Shown: positions 8,781-18,459, counted from the stretch's first letter. The stretch: 64,000 bases of DNA from Collinsella sp. AF20-14LB (GCF_003459505.1 NZ_QRWD01000004.1:94661-158660); one strand, 5' to 3'. Notes: generated by a model not told the origin, from the sequence alone. Numbers and translations are program-made.

Positions 8781-11606
8781 ATGGTTATCGATAGTACGAT
8801 TCGATTCAACGACAGGATGGATGGTCCAAGCGTGAGTCTCGGCAGCAAACTATCCAACGCAAAGGTCTCCTTTGCGATATTTAAGCGCGACATTAAGCGA
8901 CTGCTTATGAACCCCGTCGCCCTGGTGGTTACCTTGGGCGTGTGCGTCATTCCCTCGCTGTATGCCTGGTACAACATCGTTGCCAACTGGGATCCGTACG
9001 GAAATACCCAGGGCATTAAAATCGCCATCGCCAACAACGATCAGGGCACCCAGAATGACTTGGTGGGCGAGCTCAATGCAGGCGATAAGGTGGTCGACCA
9101 GCTCAAGGAAAACGATCAGCTGGGCTGGACCTTCGTCGACTCGGCTGCCGATGCCAAAGAGGGCGTCGAGAGCGGGGAATACTACGCGGCGATCGTAATC
9201 CCCAAGAACTTCTCCGACAATCTTGTCTCGATGCTCGATGGCAATTACCATCAGCCGAAGCTCACCTATTACGTCAATGAGAAGAAGAGCGCCATTGCGC
9301 CCAAGGTCACCGATACCGGTGCCAACACCATCGAGGAGCAGATCAACTCGGAGTTTGTCTCCACGGTGGGCGAGACTGTTGCCAGTATCGCCAAGGATGC
9401 CGGTGTCGATTTAAAGGACAAGGCAACCCAGACTCAGGACTCGCTGACAAGTTCGGTGTCCGAGGCATCCGACACCTTGGGTGAGGTGCGCGATTCGATT
9501 GGCGATATGAATGCCGCCATCGATAAGACGAGTGGCGCTATCGCCTCGGCTGATGCCGCGTTGGCGGGCCTGCAGGGTCAGACGCCCTCTCTAACGCAGG
9601 CAATCGCTCAGGGCAATGACCTGCTGGGCGAGGCTCGCGCTACGGCGGGCAACTCTGTCGCCTCGCTCTCCAAGGCGCTCTCGGAAGGCAGCCTTGCGCT
9701 CACCAAGACGTCAGCCTCTGCGAACGCTGCGATTGGCAAGCTGACGGGCACAGTCACATCTACGACCACCCGCATCGACAACTCACTCGAGTCTCTCCAA
9801 GCGACGATCGATCACAATAAGGCCGTTATCGGGCATTTGGAGATTCTCGTCAATGACACGTCGACAGGTTCCGAGGAAATTGACGCGCGCATTGTATCGA
9901 CCATCGATTTGCTCCGCGAGCAGAATGAAAAGCTTCAGAGCATCAAGGACGGTCTGTCTGCGCAGTCGAGCGCCATGGCGAATGACGCCGCGGCCGTCTC
10001 GGGTGCAAGCGACGCTATCAATAACGCAATTCAGACCGGTGCGACCAACCTTGGCCAGGCCCAGACGAACCTGGGTCAAAACGCGCTGCCGAAAGCCTCG
10101 AGCGCGCTCGATTCCTTTGCCGCCGTTTCGGGCGATTTGACCGGCATTGTGTCGGGTATGACCCCCACGATAGCGAGCGCGCGCGGCACGCTGGCGCAGC
10201 TCGACGCCACGCTCAAGCAGGCAAAGACCACGCTGTCCCAAACCGACGCCTCCCTTGCCAAGGTTCAGGACAAGCTCGCGACCGCCGCCAATGACATTGC
10301 GGCGCTGCAGACCTCTGAGTCTATGGGCGAGTTAGCCGACCTCATGGACGTCGACGTCAATGACGTGGCAGATTTCATGGCATCTCCGGTTGAGCTCGCG
10401 TCCAAGTCGATCTATCCAGTCAAGAGCTTCGGCTCGGGCATTGCCCCGTTCTATACCAACCTAGCGCTTTGGGTGGGCGGCTACGTGCTTATCGCCATCT
10501 ACAAGCTCGAGGTCGACCGCGAAGGCATCGGCAGCTTTACCGCGCGTCAGGGTTACTTTGGCCGCTGGTTGCTACTGGTGATCCTGGGCGCGTTGCAGGC
10601 CATCATCGTTACGGTAGGCGATCTGGTGATTGGCGTGCAGTGCGTCAGCCCGCTGCTGTTCGTGCTGGGCGGCATCGCCATTTCGTTCACCTACGTCAAT
10701 ATCATCTATGCGCTGTCCACCACGTTTAAGCATATCGGCAAGGCTATCGGCGTCATTCTCGTCATCGTGCAGATCCCCGGTTCGTCGGGCATGTACCCCA
10801 TCGAGATGATGCCCGGCTTCTTCCAGTGGCTGCACCCGCTGCTGCCCTTTACCTACGGCATCAATCTGCTGCGCGAGACGGTCGGCGGCATGTATTCGTT
10901 CAACTACCTGTTTAACCTGTGCATTCTGGGCGTGTTCTTGATCGTGGCGCTCTTTATCGGCCTGCAGCTGCGTCCGCTGCTGCTCAATCTCAACCTTCTC
11001 TTTGATAAACAGCTTTCCACGACCGGTATGATGATTTGCGAGTCCAACGACCTGCCGCGCCAGCGCTACTCGCTGCGCACGGCCATGCGTGTCATGCTCG
11101 ATTCCGATTCGTACCGTCGCGAGCTGCTCGATCATGCCGTGGCGTTTGAGCATCGCTACCCGTACTACATCAAGGGCGGTTTTGCCGCCGTGGTAGGCGT
11201 GCAGGTTCTGCTCTTTGTGCTTTCGACGGTGCTCGATATCGACAATAACGGCAAGATCATCCTGCTCGTTATCTGGATCATTTCGGTTATCGCCATCTGC
11301 GGCTGGCTCATCAACATCGAATACATCCGTGCGAGCCTCAATACCCAGATGCGTATCTCGGCGCTTTCGGACGAGGACCTTCGCCGCGAGATGCGCGAGC
11401 ACACGGCTGCCATCCCTGCCGCCCGTCGCATGTTTGGTCTCAACGCCAGCGAGCGTGGCGCCAAGGGAGGCGAACAGCCTACGAGCCGTCTGCCGCATAT
11501 CGGTGCGCATCGTAAGGCTCAAGATGCCGACGGCGCTAACAACGTAAACGGAAACGACGGGGACACCACCCTGTTTGGCAAGCACTCTAAAGGAGGTGAG
11601 GCATAA
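8781..11606 (+). CDS. YhgE/Pip-family large membrane protein (first of two)
   Basis: Membrane protein of about 940 residues with the YhgE/Pip (phage infection protein) layout: an N-terminal membrane helix with VALVVTLGVCVIPSLYAWYN and the family hallmark NWDPYGNTQG, a very long alanine/serine-rich helical ectodomain with many heptad-like repeats, and a C-terminal ABC-2-like block of six membrane helices containing FVLGGIAISFTYVNIIYAL and the GSSGMYPIEMMPGFFQWLHPLLPFTYGI motif. A further two helices and a charged tail follow. The start is uncertain: ATG 8781 is used, but ATG 8817 or GTG 8832 are also possible because no site is strong. Family members act as phage receptors or relate to type VII secretion accessory proteins; the role here is unknown. 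Confidence 0.82.
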   Translation: MVIDSTIRFNDRMDGPSVSLGSKLSNAKVSFAIFKRDIKRLLMNPVALVVTLGVCVIPSLYAWYNIVANWDPYGNTQGIKIAIANNDQGTQNDLVGELNAGDKVVDQLKENDQLGWTFVDSAADAKEGVESGEYYAAIVIPKNFSDNLVSMLDGNYHQPKLTYYVNEKKSAIAPKVTDTGANTIEEQINSEFVSTVGETVASIAKDAGVDLKDKATQTQDSLTSSVSEASDTLGEVRDSIGDMNAAIDKTSGAIASADAALAGLQGQTPSLTQAIAQGNDLLGEARATAGNSVASLSKALSEGSLALTKTSASANAAIGKLTGTVTSTTTRIDNSLESLQATIDHNKAVIGHLEILVNDTSTGSEEIDARIVSTIDLLREQNEKLQSIKDGLSAQSSAMANDAAAVSGASDAINNAIQTGATNLGQAQTNLGQNALPKASSALDSFAAVSGDLTGIVSGMTPTIASARGTLAQLDATLKQAKTTLSQTDASLAKVQDKLATAANDIAALQTSESMGELADLMDVDVNDVADFMASPVELASKSIYPVKSFGSGIAPFYTNLALWVGGYVLIAIYKLEVDREGIGSFTARQGYFGRWLLLVILGALQAIIVTVGDLVIGVQCVSPLLFVLGGIAISFTYVNIIYALSTTFKHIGKAIGVILVIVQIPGSSGMYPIEMMPGFFQWLHPLLPFTYGINLLRETVGGMYSFNYLFNLCILGVFLIVALFIGLQLRPLLLNLNLLFDKQLSTTGMMICESNDLPRQRYSLRTAMRVMLDSDSYRRELLDHAVAFEHRYPYYIKGGFAAVVGVQVLLFVLSTVLDIDNNGKIILLVIWIISVIAICGWLINIEYIRASLNTQMRISALSDEDLRREMREHTAAIPAARRMFGLNASERGAKGGEQPTSRLPHIGAHRKAQDADGANNVNGNDGDTTLFGKHSKGGEA

Positions 11607-13796
11607 ATGAAAAACATCCTGCACCTGTTTAAGCGTGATGTCCAAAACGTGTCTCGCTCCGTGATCGGCATGGTCGTCGTGATGGGCCTGATCATCGTTC
11701 CGTGTCTCTATGCATGGTTTAACATCGCCGGCAGCTGGGATCCGTACGGCAACACCGGCAATCTTAAGATCGCCGTGGTCAACACCGATGAGGGTTACGA
11801 GAGTGATCTGATTCCCGTCGAGGTTAACGTGGGCGAAAACGTGACCGCCACCCTACGCGGCAACGAGAGCTTCGATTGGGTTGTGCTTAACGATCGCGAA
11901 AAGGCTATCGAGGGCGTTAAGTCGGGCGCATACTACGCTGCCGTCGTTATCCCTAAGACGTTTAGCGCCGACATGATGACGCTCTTTTCGACCGACGTGA
12001 AGCACGCCGATATCGAGTTCTACGAGAACCAGAAGGCCAACGCCATCGCGCAGATCGTGACCGAGAAAGGCTCGAGCGCCGTCCAGAGTCAGGTCAACGA
12101 GACCTTTACCGAAACCATTACGAGCATCGGTCTTAAAACCGTGTCCAGCCTGCTCGACTATATGAGCACCGACCAGGTGAGCAACTTTATCGCCAATCTT
12201 TCCTCTGCGCTGGGCGATTCGGTCCAGGACCTGCAGGACATTCAGACCAGCGCAACGTCGCTGGCGGGCGTTTTGAGCTCCACGTCCGATTCGCTGACGT
12301 CGGCGGGCGGTATGCTCAAGCAGACGGGCACCGTCGATGAGTCGACGAAGCAGCTGATGGAGCATGCCAAGAGCGGTGTGAGCGATTCCGAGGAAGCGCT
12401 CAAGGTAGCCAACGACGCCATCAACACCGCGATCGACGGAAGCGCGGGCTCATTCGACAACGTGTCCACCGAGCTTGCGAAGGCATTCGATGCCGCGAAT
12501 CAGCATGTTTACCTTACGGTGTCTCAGCTCAACGAAGCCGCAGCGGCGCTCAATACGCGTGCTGACGATATCGATGCGATGGCCGATCAGCTCCGCAACC
12601 TTGCCGACCAGGTGAGTGATGACAAGCTCAAAGACGGTCTCGAGTCCGCTGCGACGTCGCTGGGCAGAATTGCCGTGGAGTACCGCAACAATGCGAAGGA
12701 CCTGACGGCGACCGCAAAGTTCCTTTCGGACGGCATGGCGGAGGTCAACAACTCGCGTGCCGAGGTCGACCAGGCCATCGCCGATGCCAAGGCGGGTATC
12801 TCGGGAGCCAAGTCCGACTACGATTCCACGTTCTCGGTTAAGGCCAAGGAGCTCAAGAAGACCATTTCGGGCGTTCTGGATTCCCTGAACGGTATCTCGG
12901 GTGACTTGGATAGCGCCGTGAGCGGTCTGACCGACGCATCCGGTTCGCTGGCAAAGGGCCTCTCCAAGGCTGCAAAGCTGGTCAACAAGGCTTCTGACCA
13001 ACTGGGTGAGGCGTCGGACAAGATTAGCGCTTTCAAGGACGAGCTCGACGGTGCTCTTATGTCGGACGATCTGGCCACGATCAAGACGATGATCGGCAAC
13101 GATCCCGAGGGTTTGGCCGTGTCGCTTTCCGGCCCCGTCGCGCTCGACCGCAAGCCGGTCTATCCGATCCGCAATTACGGTTCGGCCATGGCGCCGTTCT
13201 ATACGATCCTGTCGCTGTGGGTCGGCTCGATCGTGCTGGCGGCCATGATGAAGGTATCGGTTGACGATGAGCTCATCAACGAGCTGATCCCCGTGCGCCT
13301 GCACGAGATCTACCTGGGCCGCTACCTGTTCTTTGGAGGTCTGGCCCTGCTGCAGGCGACACTCGTGTGCGCGGGCGACATCCTGTTCTTTGGCATCCAA
13401 TGCGACAACCCGCTGCAGTTTGTGCTGGCGGGCTGGGTCGCGAGTCTCGTGTTCTCCAATATCGTCTACACGCTCACGGTTTCGTTTGGCGATATCGGCA
13501 AGGCGCTCGCTGTCGTGCTGTTGGTCATGCAGGTCGGCGGTTCAGGCGGTACGTTCCCCATCGAGATGACCGGCCCCGTGTTCCAGGCGATCTACCCGTT
13601 CCTGCCGTTTACCCACGGCATCAACGCCATGCACGCTGCCATGGCCGGTGCCTACCATATGGAGTACTGGATTGAGCTGGGCATTCTGGCGAGCTACCTG
13701 ATTCCGTCGCTGGCCCTTGGCGTCGTCTTCCGCCGCCCGGTCATCAAAGCCAACGACTGGATCATCGAAAAGCTGGAGTCGACTAAGTTGATCTAG
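11607..13796 (+). CDS. YhgE/Pip-family large membrane protein (second of two)
   Basis: Membrane protein of 729 residues with the same plan as its upstream neighbour: N-terminal helix with YAWFNIAGSWDPYGNTGN, a long Ala/Ser/Asp-rich helical ectodomain (about 100-490) and a C-terminal block of membrane helices with GGSGGTFPIEMTGPVFQAIY and FLPFTHGINAMHAAMAG. AAAGGAGGTGAG just ahead of ATG 11607 is a strong ribosome site, and the start directly follows the end of the first gene, so the pair is one operon and may form a hetero-oligomer. It lacks the C-terminal extension of the first copy. Confidence 0.88.
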   Translation: MKNILHLFKRDVQNVSRSVIGMVVVMGLIIVPCLYAWFNIAGSWDPYGNTGNLKIAVVNTDEGYESDLIPVEVNVGENVTATLRGNESFDWVVLNDREKAIEGVKSGAYYAAVVIPKTFSADMMTLFSTDVKHADIEFYENQKANAIAQIVTEKGSSAVQSQVNETFTETITSIGLKTVSSLLDYMSTDQVSNFIANLSSALGDSVQDLQDIQTSATSLAGVLSSTSDSLTSAGGMLKQTGTVDESTKQLMEHAKSGVSDSEEALKVANDAINTAIDGSAGSFDNVSTELAKAFDAANQHVYLTVSQLNEAAAALNTRADDIDAMADQLRNLADQVSDDKLKDGLESAATSLGRIAVEYRNNAKDLTATAKFLSDGMAEVNNSRAEVDQAIADAKAGISGAKSDYDSTFSVKAKELKKTISGVLDSLNGISGDLDSAVSGLTDASGSLAKGLSKAAKLVNKASDQLGEASDKISAFKDELDGALMSDDLATIKTMIGNDPEGLAVSLSGPVALDRKPVYPIRNYGSAMAPFYTILSLWVGSIVLAAMMKVSVDDELINELIPVRLHEIYLGRYLFFGGLALLQATLVCAGDILFFGIQCDNPLQFVLAGWVASLVFSNIVYTLTVSFGDIGKALAVVLLVMQVGGSGGTFPIEMTGPVFQAIYPFLPFTHGINAMHAAMAGAYHMEYWIELGILASYLIPSLALGVVFRRPVIKANDWIIEKLESTKLI

Positions 13797-13891
13797 TTCA
13801 GCCAGGTAAACGCCGTCGGAACATCGAGATCTTCCAGTTTGATACTTTATTATGCTGGATTGCGATGCAACACCGGTTGTTGCTACAGTAG

Positions 13892-13927
13892 CGGGGCGTG
13901 CCGGGGGTCCGGCGCGTCCCGTTTTTA
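13892..13927 (+). terminator. GC-rich hairpin with T run before the EamA gene
   Basis: A strong hairpin (arms around GGGGCGTGCCGG and CCGGCGCGTCCC) followed by GTTTTTATTT lies about 95 bases after the second YhgE/Pip gene and 70 bases before the EamA start. A possible -10 TATTAT near 13848 precedes it, so it could be a leader attenuator rather than only the terminator of the upstream operon. Confidence 0.55.
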
Positions 13928-13997
13928 TTTGACCATGAGGCGGCACGCAGCCATACGCGTGCGGACACCACGCCCAGATTGAGTGTGAGGATGTTCC

Positions 13998-14981
13998 ATG
14001 GCCCAATACGCTGCCAACGAAATCGAAAACTTGCCCGATAGCCCAGTAGCCCGTGAGGATTTGGGCGCGGGCGGTATTCCCCGGGGCGCCGGCGCACGCT
14101 CTCCGCTGTTCTGGAAGGTTCTGCTCCTTTCGGTGGCGGTCATCTGGGGCTACTCCTTTACCACTATGAAGGACGCACTCGGCACCATTCCGGTGTTCGC
14201 GCTGCTCTATGTACGTTTTCTGCCCGCAGCGTTGGTCATGTTTGCCGTCTTCCACAAGCGCATCATCGCGCACCTCAACGCTCGCAACCTGATCGTTGGC
14301 CTGAGTATGGGCGTGCTCATGTGGGCGGCCTATGCGTTGCAGACGGTCGGTCTGGCACATACTACGGCGGGCAAGAATGCTTTTTTGACGGGCACGTATT
14401 GCATCCTTGTGCCGTTCGCGAGCTATTTCCTGAGCGGCGAAAAGCTCACGCGCTACAACTTGGGTGCCGCGCTGCTGTGCCTAGCGGGCATTGGCCTCGT
14501 CGCACTCGATAGCGTTGAATTCAACATTGGTGACGTCATTACGCTGGCGGGTGCGGCCTTTTTCGCCATCCAGATGGCGGTGACTGCCAAGTACGGTCGC
14601 AAAATGGACATCAACGTCATCACGTTTTGGATGTTTGTGGGCAACGGCGTGCTGAGCCTGGCAACGTCGCTGCTATTCGAGACCCAAGCGCCTCTGTCCG
14701 TGTGGACGCCGAGCTTTATCAGTGCGATGGCGTTTCTCTCGGTGGGCTGCACATGCGCGGCTCTGCTCATCCAAAACGTCGGCCTGGCGCATGTCCCGGC
14801 CTCGACGGGCTCGCTGCTCCTTTCGATGGAGTCGCCTTCGGGTGTGCTGTTCTCGGTGCTGCTGATGGGGGAGGCGCTCACCTCGCGCCTGCTCGCCGGC
14901 TTTGCGCTCATCTTCCTGTCGATTATCTTGAGCGAGACTCACTTCGATTTTTTGCGTCGAAAGCCGCGCCCGCAATTGTAA
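13998..14981 (+). CDS. EamA/DMT-family transporter
   Basis: Membrane permease of 327 residues with ten predicted helices in two EamA repeats. The first repeat begins LLLSVAVIWGYSFTTMKDA and includes the typical LLYVRFLPAALVMF and ALQTVGLAHTTAGKNAFLTGTY; the second has AAFFAIQMAVTAKYGRKMD and VGLAHVPASTGSLLLSMESPSGVLFSVLLMGE. The first 35 residues form a hydrophilic cytoplasmic leader. Family members export amino acids, metabolites or drugs; the substrate cannot be read from sequence. It is transcribed alone, ahead of a hydrolase that is not co-directed by overlap. Confidence 0.88.
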   Translation: MAQYAANEIENLPDSPVAREDLGAGGIPRGAGARSPLFWKVLLLSVAVIWGYSFTTMKDALGTIPVFALLYVRFLPAALVMFAVFHKRIIAHLNARNLIVGLSMGVLMWAAYALQTVGLAHTTAGKNAFLTGTYCILVPFASYFLSGEKLTRYNLGAALLCLAGIGLVALDSVEFNIGDVITLAGAAFFAIQMAVTAKYGRKMDINVITFWMFVGNGVLSLATSLLFETQAPLSVWTPSFISAMAFLSVGCTCAALLIQNVGLAHVPASTGSLLLSMESPSGVLFSVLLMGEALTSRLLAGFALIFLSIILSETHFDFLRRKPRPQL

Positions 14982-14992
14982 ACAACTTGTTG

Positions 14993-15018
14993 CGCCGCCC
15001 TCCCGGGGCGGCATTTTT
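14993..15018 (+). terminator. Terminator after the EamA gene
   Basis: GCCGCCC (14994-15000) pairs with GGGCGGC (15006-15012) and ATTTTTTA follows. Good intrinsic terminator form. Confidence 0.75.
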
Positions 15019-15097
15019 TATGCCTCGCCCTTAAAGTAGTACCTTGCACTTTACGCTATCAAAGTGCTTGCTGCAAAAACGATACTGGAGGGCATCT

Positions 15098-16393
15098 ATG
15101 GCACCAGCTTTGTCCGATCTTCAACCGCAATCAGCGCCCAAGGCCACCGCAGCGGCGCAGACCGCTATCGGTGACGGTCTCGTTGCAGAAGCTCAGGCTT
15201 TTGCAGACGAGCTCGCTGCGTGGCGACACGATCTCCACCAGATGCCCGAGCTGGGTAATAGCCTCCCACAGACCTCTGCGTATATCCAAGCGCGCCTGAC
15301 TGAGATGGACATCCCATTTGCCACGCTCGTTGATGGTTCCTGCGTTGTGGGCCTTGTCGGCGCCGGTGCCGCCGCGGCCCAAGGCAATGGCGTCTGCACG
15401 GACGAGCAGGCCGGTACGGTCATCATGCTCCGTGGCGACATGGATGCCCTGCCCGTTGCCGAAGAGTCAGGTGAGCCTTTCGCCTCTACGAACGGCTGCG
15501 TGCACGCATGCGGACACGATATGCACGCAACGGCGTTGCTTGGAGCGGCGCGCCTGCTCAAGGCCCGCGAGTCCGCGCTTGTTGATGCCAACGCCACGGT
15601 TAAGCTGCTGTTCCAGCCGGGCGAGGAAACCTTTGAGGGTGCCCGCGCCGCCATCGCCGACGGTCTGCTGCAGAACCCGCGCCCCCAGGTCGCCTTTGCC
15701 ATGCATGTCAATAGCCAGTCGCCGCTTGGCCTGGTGCTCTACGGCAGCCCGGCGCTCTCGGGCGTGTACGGTTTTCGCATCACGCTTCAGGGCAAGGGCG
15801 GCCATGGCTCGAGCCCCGAGATCTGCATCGACCCCATCACGGCCGGCGTCCATGTGCATCTGGCGCTTCAGGAGCTCATCTCCCGCGAGGTGCCGGCGGC
15901 CAAGGAGGTCGCGCTTACCGTTGGCAAGTTCGCCGGCGGTCAGGCCGCAAATGTCATCCCCGACACTTGTGTGCTCGAGGGAACGCTGCGTGGCTTCGAC
16001 GTCGAGCTCATGGAGCGCCTCAAGACCCGCATCGCGGAGGTCGTCAAAGGCGTTGCCACGACCTATCGTACGCCGGCGACTATCGAGACACTCTCGGATG
16101 TTCCCCCGCTCGTACTCGACGACGGCATGACGCAGGCGTCGCTTGGCTACGTGGGCGCGGTGCTGCCCAAGTCCGCCTTCCTGCCGCTGTTCCACGCCAT
16201 GGCGAGCGAGGACTTCGCGTTGATCTCGAGCGAGATCCCGAGCGCGTACTTTACCGTGGGCGCTGCTGTGACTGATACGGACGAGCATTTTGCTCAGCAT
16301 CATCCCAAGGCACGTTTTAGCGATGCCGAGCTTCCCCTTGGCGCCGCGGCTTATGCCGCCGTCGCTTTGGGCTACATCGCCGACCACCGGTAG
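15098..16393 (+). CDS. M20D-family amidohydrolase (N-acyl amino acid or hippurate hydrolase type)
   Basis: Zinc-dependent cytosolic peptidase/amidase of 431 residues. It shows the M20D pattern WRHDLHQMPELGN, RGDMDALPVAEESG, the metal motif HACGHDMHATALLGAA, PGEETFEGA, the dimerisation lid around GKGGHGSSPE and the late MASEDFALIS. Relatives hydrolyse hippurate, N-acetyl or indole-acetyl amino acids. ATG 15098 is supported by GGAGGG; the frame extends upstream to 15044 without a ribosome site. An MFS transporter remnant follows, which may once have imported its substrate. Confidence 0.88.
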   Translation: MAPALSDLQPQSAPKATAAAQTAIGDGLVAEAQAFADELAAWRHDLHQMPELGNSLPQTSAYIQARLTEMDIPFATLVDGSCVVGLVGAGAAAAQGNGVCTDEQAGTVIMLRGDMDALPVAEESGEPFASTNGCVHACGHDMHATALLGAARLLKARESALVDANATVKLLFQPGEETFEGARAAIADGLLQNPRPQVAFAMHVNSQSPLGLVLYGSPALSGVYGFRITLQGKGGHGSSPEICIDPITAGVHVHLALQELISREVPAAKEVALTVGKFAGGQAANVIPDTCVLEGTLRGFDVELMERLKTRIAEVVKGVATTYRTPATIETLSDVPPLVLDDGMTQASLGYVGAVLPKSAFLPLFHAMASEDFALISSEIPSAYFTVGAAVTDTDEHFAQHHPKARFSDAELPLGAAAYAAVALGYIADHR

Positions 16394-16432
16394 CACCCAA
16401 TCTTGCTACTCGTTTGCTTAAAAAGGAACAGT

Positions 16433-16841
16433 ATGTCTCAGCAACGTAAGTTCTTCCCCGGCTGGCTCGTGGTGGCCTCCGGCTTTGTGATCATGGCCAC
16501 GTGCTACACCATTTTCGTCAACTGCATGAGCCTGTTCCAGCCGTTGATCGTCAGCGACCTGGGCATTTCCCTTGCGCAGTACACCATCTCCAACGCCCAC
16601 TATCGCTGCGTCTAAGCAGTTTGGCATGGCCGACCTGGGTAAGGTCACGGGCACCATTACCTCGCTCGAGATGGTTGGCGGCACGGTGGGCGCCATCGTC
16701 TCGGGAATACTGTTCGATGCCACGGGCTCCTTTACGAGCACATGGATCGTGTGTCTGGCGTGCTCGGTGGCAATGCTGGTGTTCCTGCTGGCGTCTGAGC
16801 CCATCGCGGCTAAGCTGCGCGCGAGCGTGGCGGGGGAGTAG
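16433..16841 (+). pseudogene. MFS transporter with a large internal deletion
   Basis: The N-terminal fragment (ATG 16433, site AAAAGGA) gives a normal MFS start, FFPGWLVVASGFVIMATCYT, and first helix, but the frame ends at 16615. From about 16606 a second frame reads KQFGMADLGKVTGTITSLEMVGG and two late helices to a stop at 16841, which is the C-terminal part of the same kind of protein (oxalate/formate antiporter-like). About 270 residues of the middle are missing and the join is out of frame. No product with transport function is expected. Confidence 0.8.
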
Positions 16842-16877
16842 GGACGACGTCGCTCGTAGCTCTTTGCCCCGTTTTGT

Positions 16878-17081
16878 CCGTGGCTGCCTTGGAAGCCGAA
16901 TGGATGCTCGTACCGTCATTCGGTTTCCCATGTAGCCACGGGCTCAAGAGATGACCCGAAGTCTTTCCGTCCAACGGATTTTGTGATCCGAAGAGGCGGA
17001 AGGATTGCAGATTGCACACCGCGGCGGCGCATCTGGCCGAACGAGTCCCCATACCCTCGTTCGGTCAGATGCACCGCCGCT
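16878..17081. repeat. Series of long hairpins between the MFS remnant and hisS
   Basis: At least two separate long inverted repeats stand in a row: 16878-16941 (outer arms CCGTGGCT/AGCCACGG, inner GGAAGCCGAATG/CATTCGGTTTCC) and 17021-17080 (about 25 pairs with two mismatches, loop TCCCCATACC). Between them a weaker one uses CTTTCCG and CGGAAGG. The last is followed by TGTTTGTGTTT and could end transcription just before the hisS promoter. No gene was found in 16842-17145. Confidence 0.65.
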
Positions 17082-17097
17082 GTTTGTGTTTGTGCCG

Positions 17098-17103
17098 TAT
17101 AAT
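17098..17103 (+). promoter_or_regulatory. hisS -10 element
   Basis: A perfect TATAAT lies 43 bases before the hisS start. No matching -35 exists at 16-18 bases, where the 3-prime arm of a long hairpin lies. Confidence 0.5.
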
Positions 17104-17145
17104 GACCACTACCTATGACGCGATACAAAAGAAAGGTGTTTGCCC

Positions 17146-18459
17146 ATGCAGGCACAGAAGGCGGAGGGAACCCGCGACCTTATCGGCGCTGAGATGCGCG
17201 CTTGGCAAAAGATGCAGCAGATCGCTGCCGGCGTGTTCGAGCCGTTTGGCTTTAAGCCCATCGAGACGCCCGCCATCGAGCAGGTGGACGTGTTTGTCCA
17301 CGGCATCGGCCAGTCGACCGACGTCGTGCGCAAGGAGATGTTCCGCGTGTTTAGCGGCGCCAACCTGGAGCGCGTCTTTACCGAGGGCACCGATACCAAG
17401 CTCAAGCCCAAGCAGCGCCTGGCGCTTCGTCCCGAGGGCACGGCTGGCGTGGTGCGCGCCGTCGTGGAGAACAACTTGGTGCCCCAGGGCTCCACGCCGT
17501 TTAAGGCTTACTACGCCGAGGCCATGTTCCGTGGCGAGCGTCCCCAGAAGGGTCGCCTGCGCCAGTTCCACCAGGTGGGCATCGAGTGGCTCGGTGCTCC
17601 CGATCCGGCGGCAGACGCCGAGTGCATCATTATGCTCATGGAGTTTTACAAGCGCCTGGGCTTCGATCTGTCCAAGCTCCGTCTGCTCATTAACTCGATG
17701 GGCGATGCCCAATGCCGTCCGGCCTATCGCGAGCAGGTTAAGCAGTTCATTCTCGACCATGCCGATGAGATGTGCGACGAGTGCCGCGAGCGCGCCGAGC
17801 TTAACCCGCTGCGCGCCTTCGACTGCAAGAACGACCACTGCCGCGAGATCATGGCCGACGCCCCGCTGATGGGCGACAACCTGTGCGATGAGTGCCGCGA
17901 GCACTACGAGCAGGTCAAGCGCTATCTGGACGCCGCCGGTATCGAGTACGTCGAGGATCCCACCCTGGTGCGCGGCCTGGACTACTACACCCGTACCGTC
18001 TTTGAGGTCGAGGCTCCCGGCGCCGGTGTCGGCTCCATCGGTGGCGGCGGTCGCTATGACGGTCTGGTCGAGCTCGAGGGTGGCAAGCCCACGGCGGGCG
18101 TCGGCTTCGCTGTCGGTTTTGAGCGCGCCCTGCTGGCCCTGCAGGCCTTTGGTAACGACTTGGGTGCCGAGGAGGCCCCGTGCGTCTACGTCGCCAACGC
18201 CGGCAAGGAGCTGCGCCAGAACGTCTTTGCCATCACGCAGGAGCTTCGCGCCGCTGGCATCGTGACCGAGGCCGACTACCAGGGTCGTTCGCTCAAAGCT
18301 CAGTTTAAGCAGGCCGACAAGGTTGGCGCCAAGCTCATTTTGGTCCTGGGTGGCGACGAGCTTGCCGCCGGCAAGGTCAAGGTGCGCGACATGGAGAGCC
18401 ATGAAGAGGTCCTTGCCGATCTGGCCAACGTCGTCGAGGCGGTTCGCGAGCGCCTGTAG
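17146..18459 (+). CDS. hisS: Histidine--tRNA ligase
   Basis: Class II aminoacyl-tRNA synthetase of 437 residues that charges tRNA-His. Motif 1 lies around FGFKPIETPAIEQ, motif 2 around RGERPQKGRLRQFHQVGIEWLG, the histidine-specific motif LVRGLDYYTRTVFEVE and motif 3 around GVGFAVGFERALLAL; the C-terminal anticodon-binding domain begins near CVYVANAGKELR. An unusual cysteine-rich insertion CDECRERAELNPLRAFDCKNDHC (given here only by its ends, 17775-17840) suggests a metal site in the insertion domain. ATG 17146 has AAAGG at good distance; an in-frame TTG at 17140 is less likely. Confidence 0.95.
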   Translation: MQAQKAEGTRDLIGAEMRAWQKMQQIAAGVFEPFGFKPIETPAIEQVDVFVHGIGQSTDVVRKEMFRVFSGANLERVFTEGTDTKLKPKQRLALRPEGTAGVVRAVVENNLVPQGSTPFKAYYAEAMFRGERPQKGRLRQFHQVGIEWLGAPDPAADAECIIMLMEFYKRLGFDLSKLRLLINSMGDAQCRPAYREQVKQFILDHADEMCDECRERAELNPLRAFDCKNDHCREIMADAPLMGDNLCDECREHYEQVKRYLDAAGIEYVEDPTLVRGLDYYTRTVFEVEAPGAGVGSIGGGGRYDGLVELEGGKPTAGVGFAVGFERALLALQAFGNDLGAEEAPCVYVANAGKELRQNVFAITQELRAAGIVTEADYQGRSLKAQFKQADKVGAKLILVLGGDELAAGKVKVRDMESHEEVLADLANVVEAVRERL

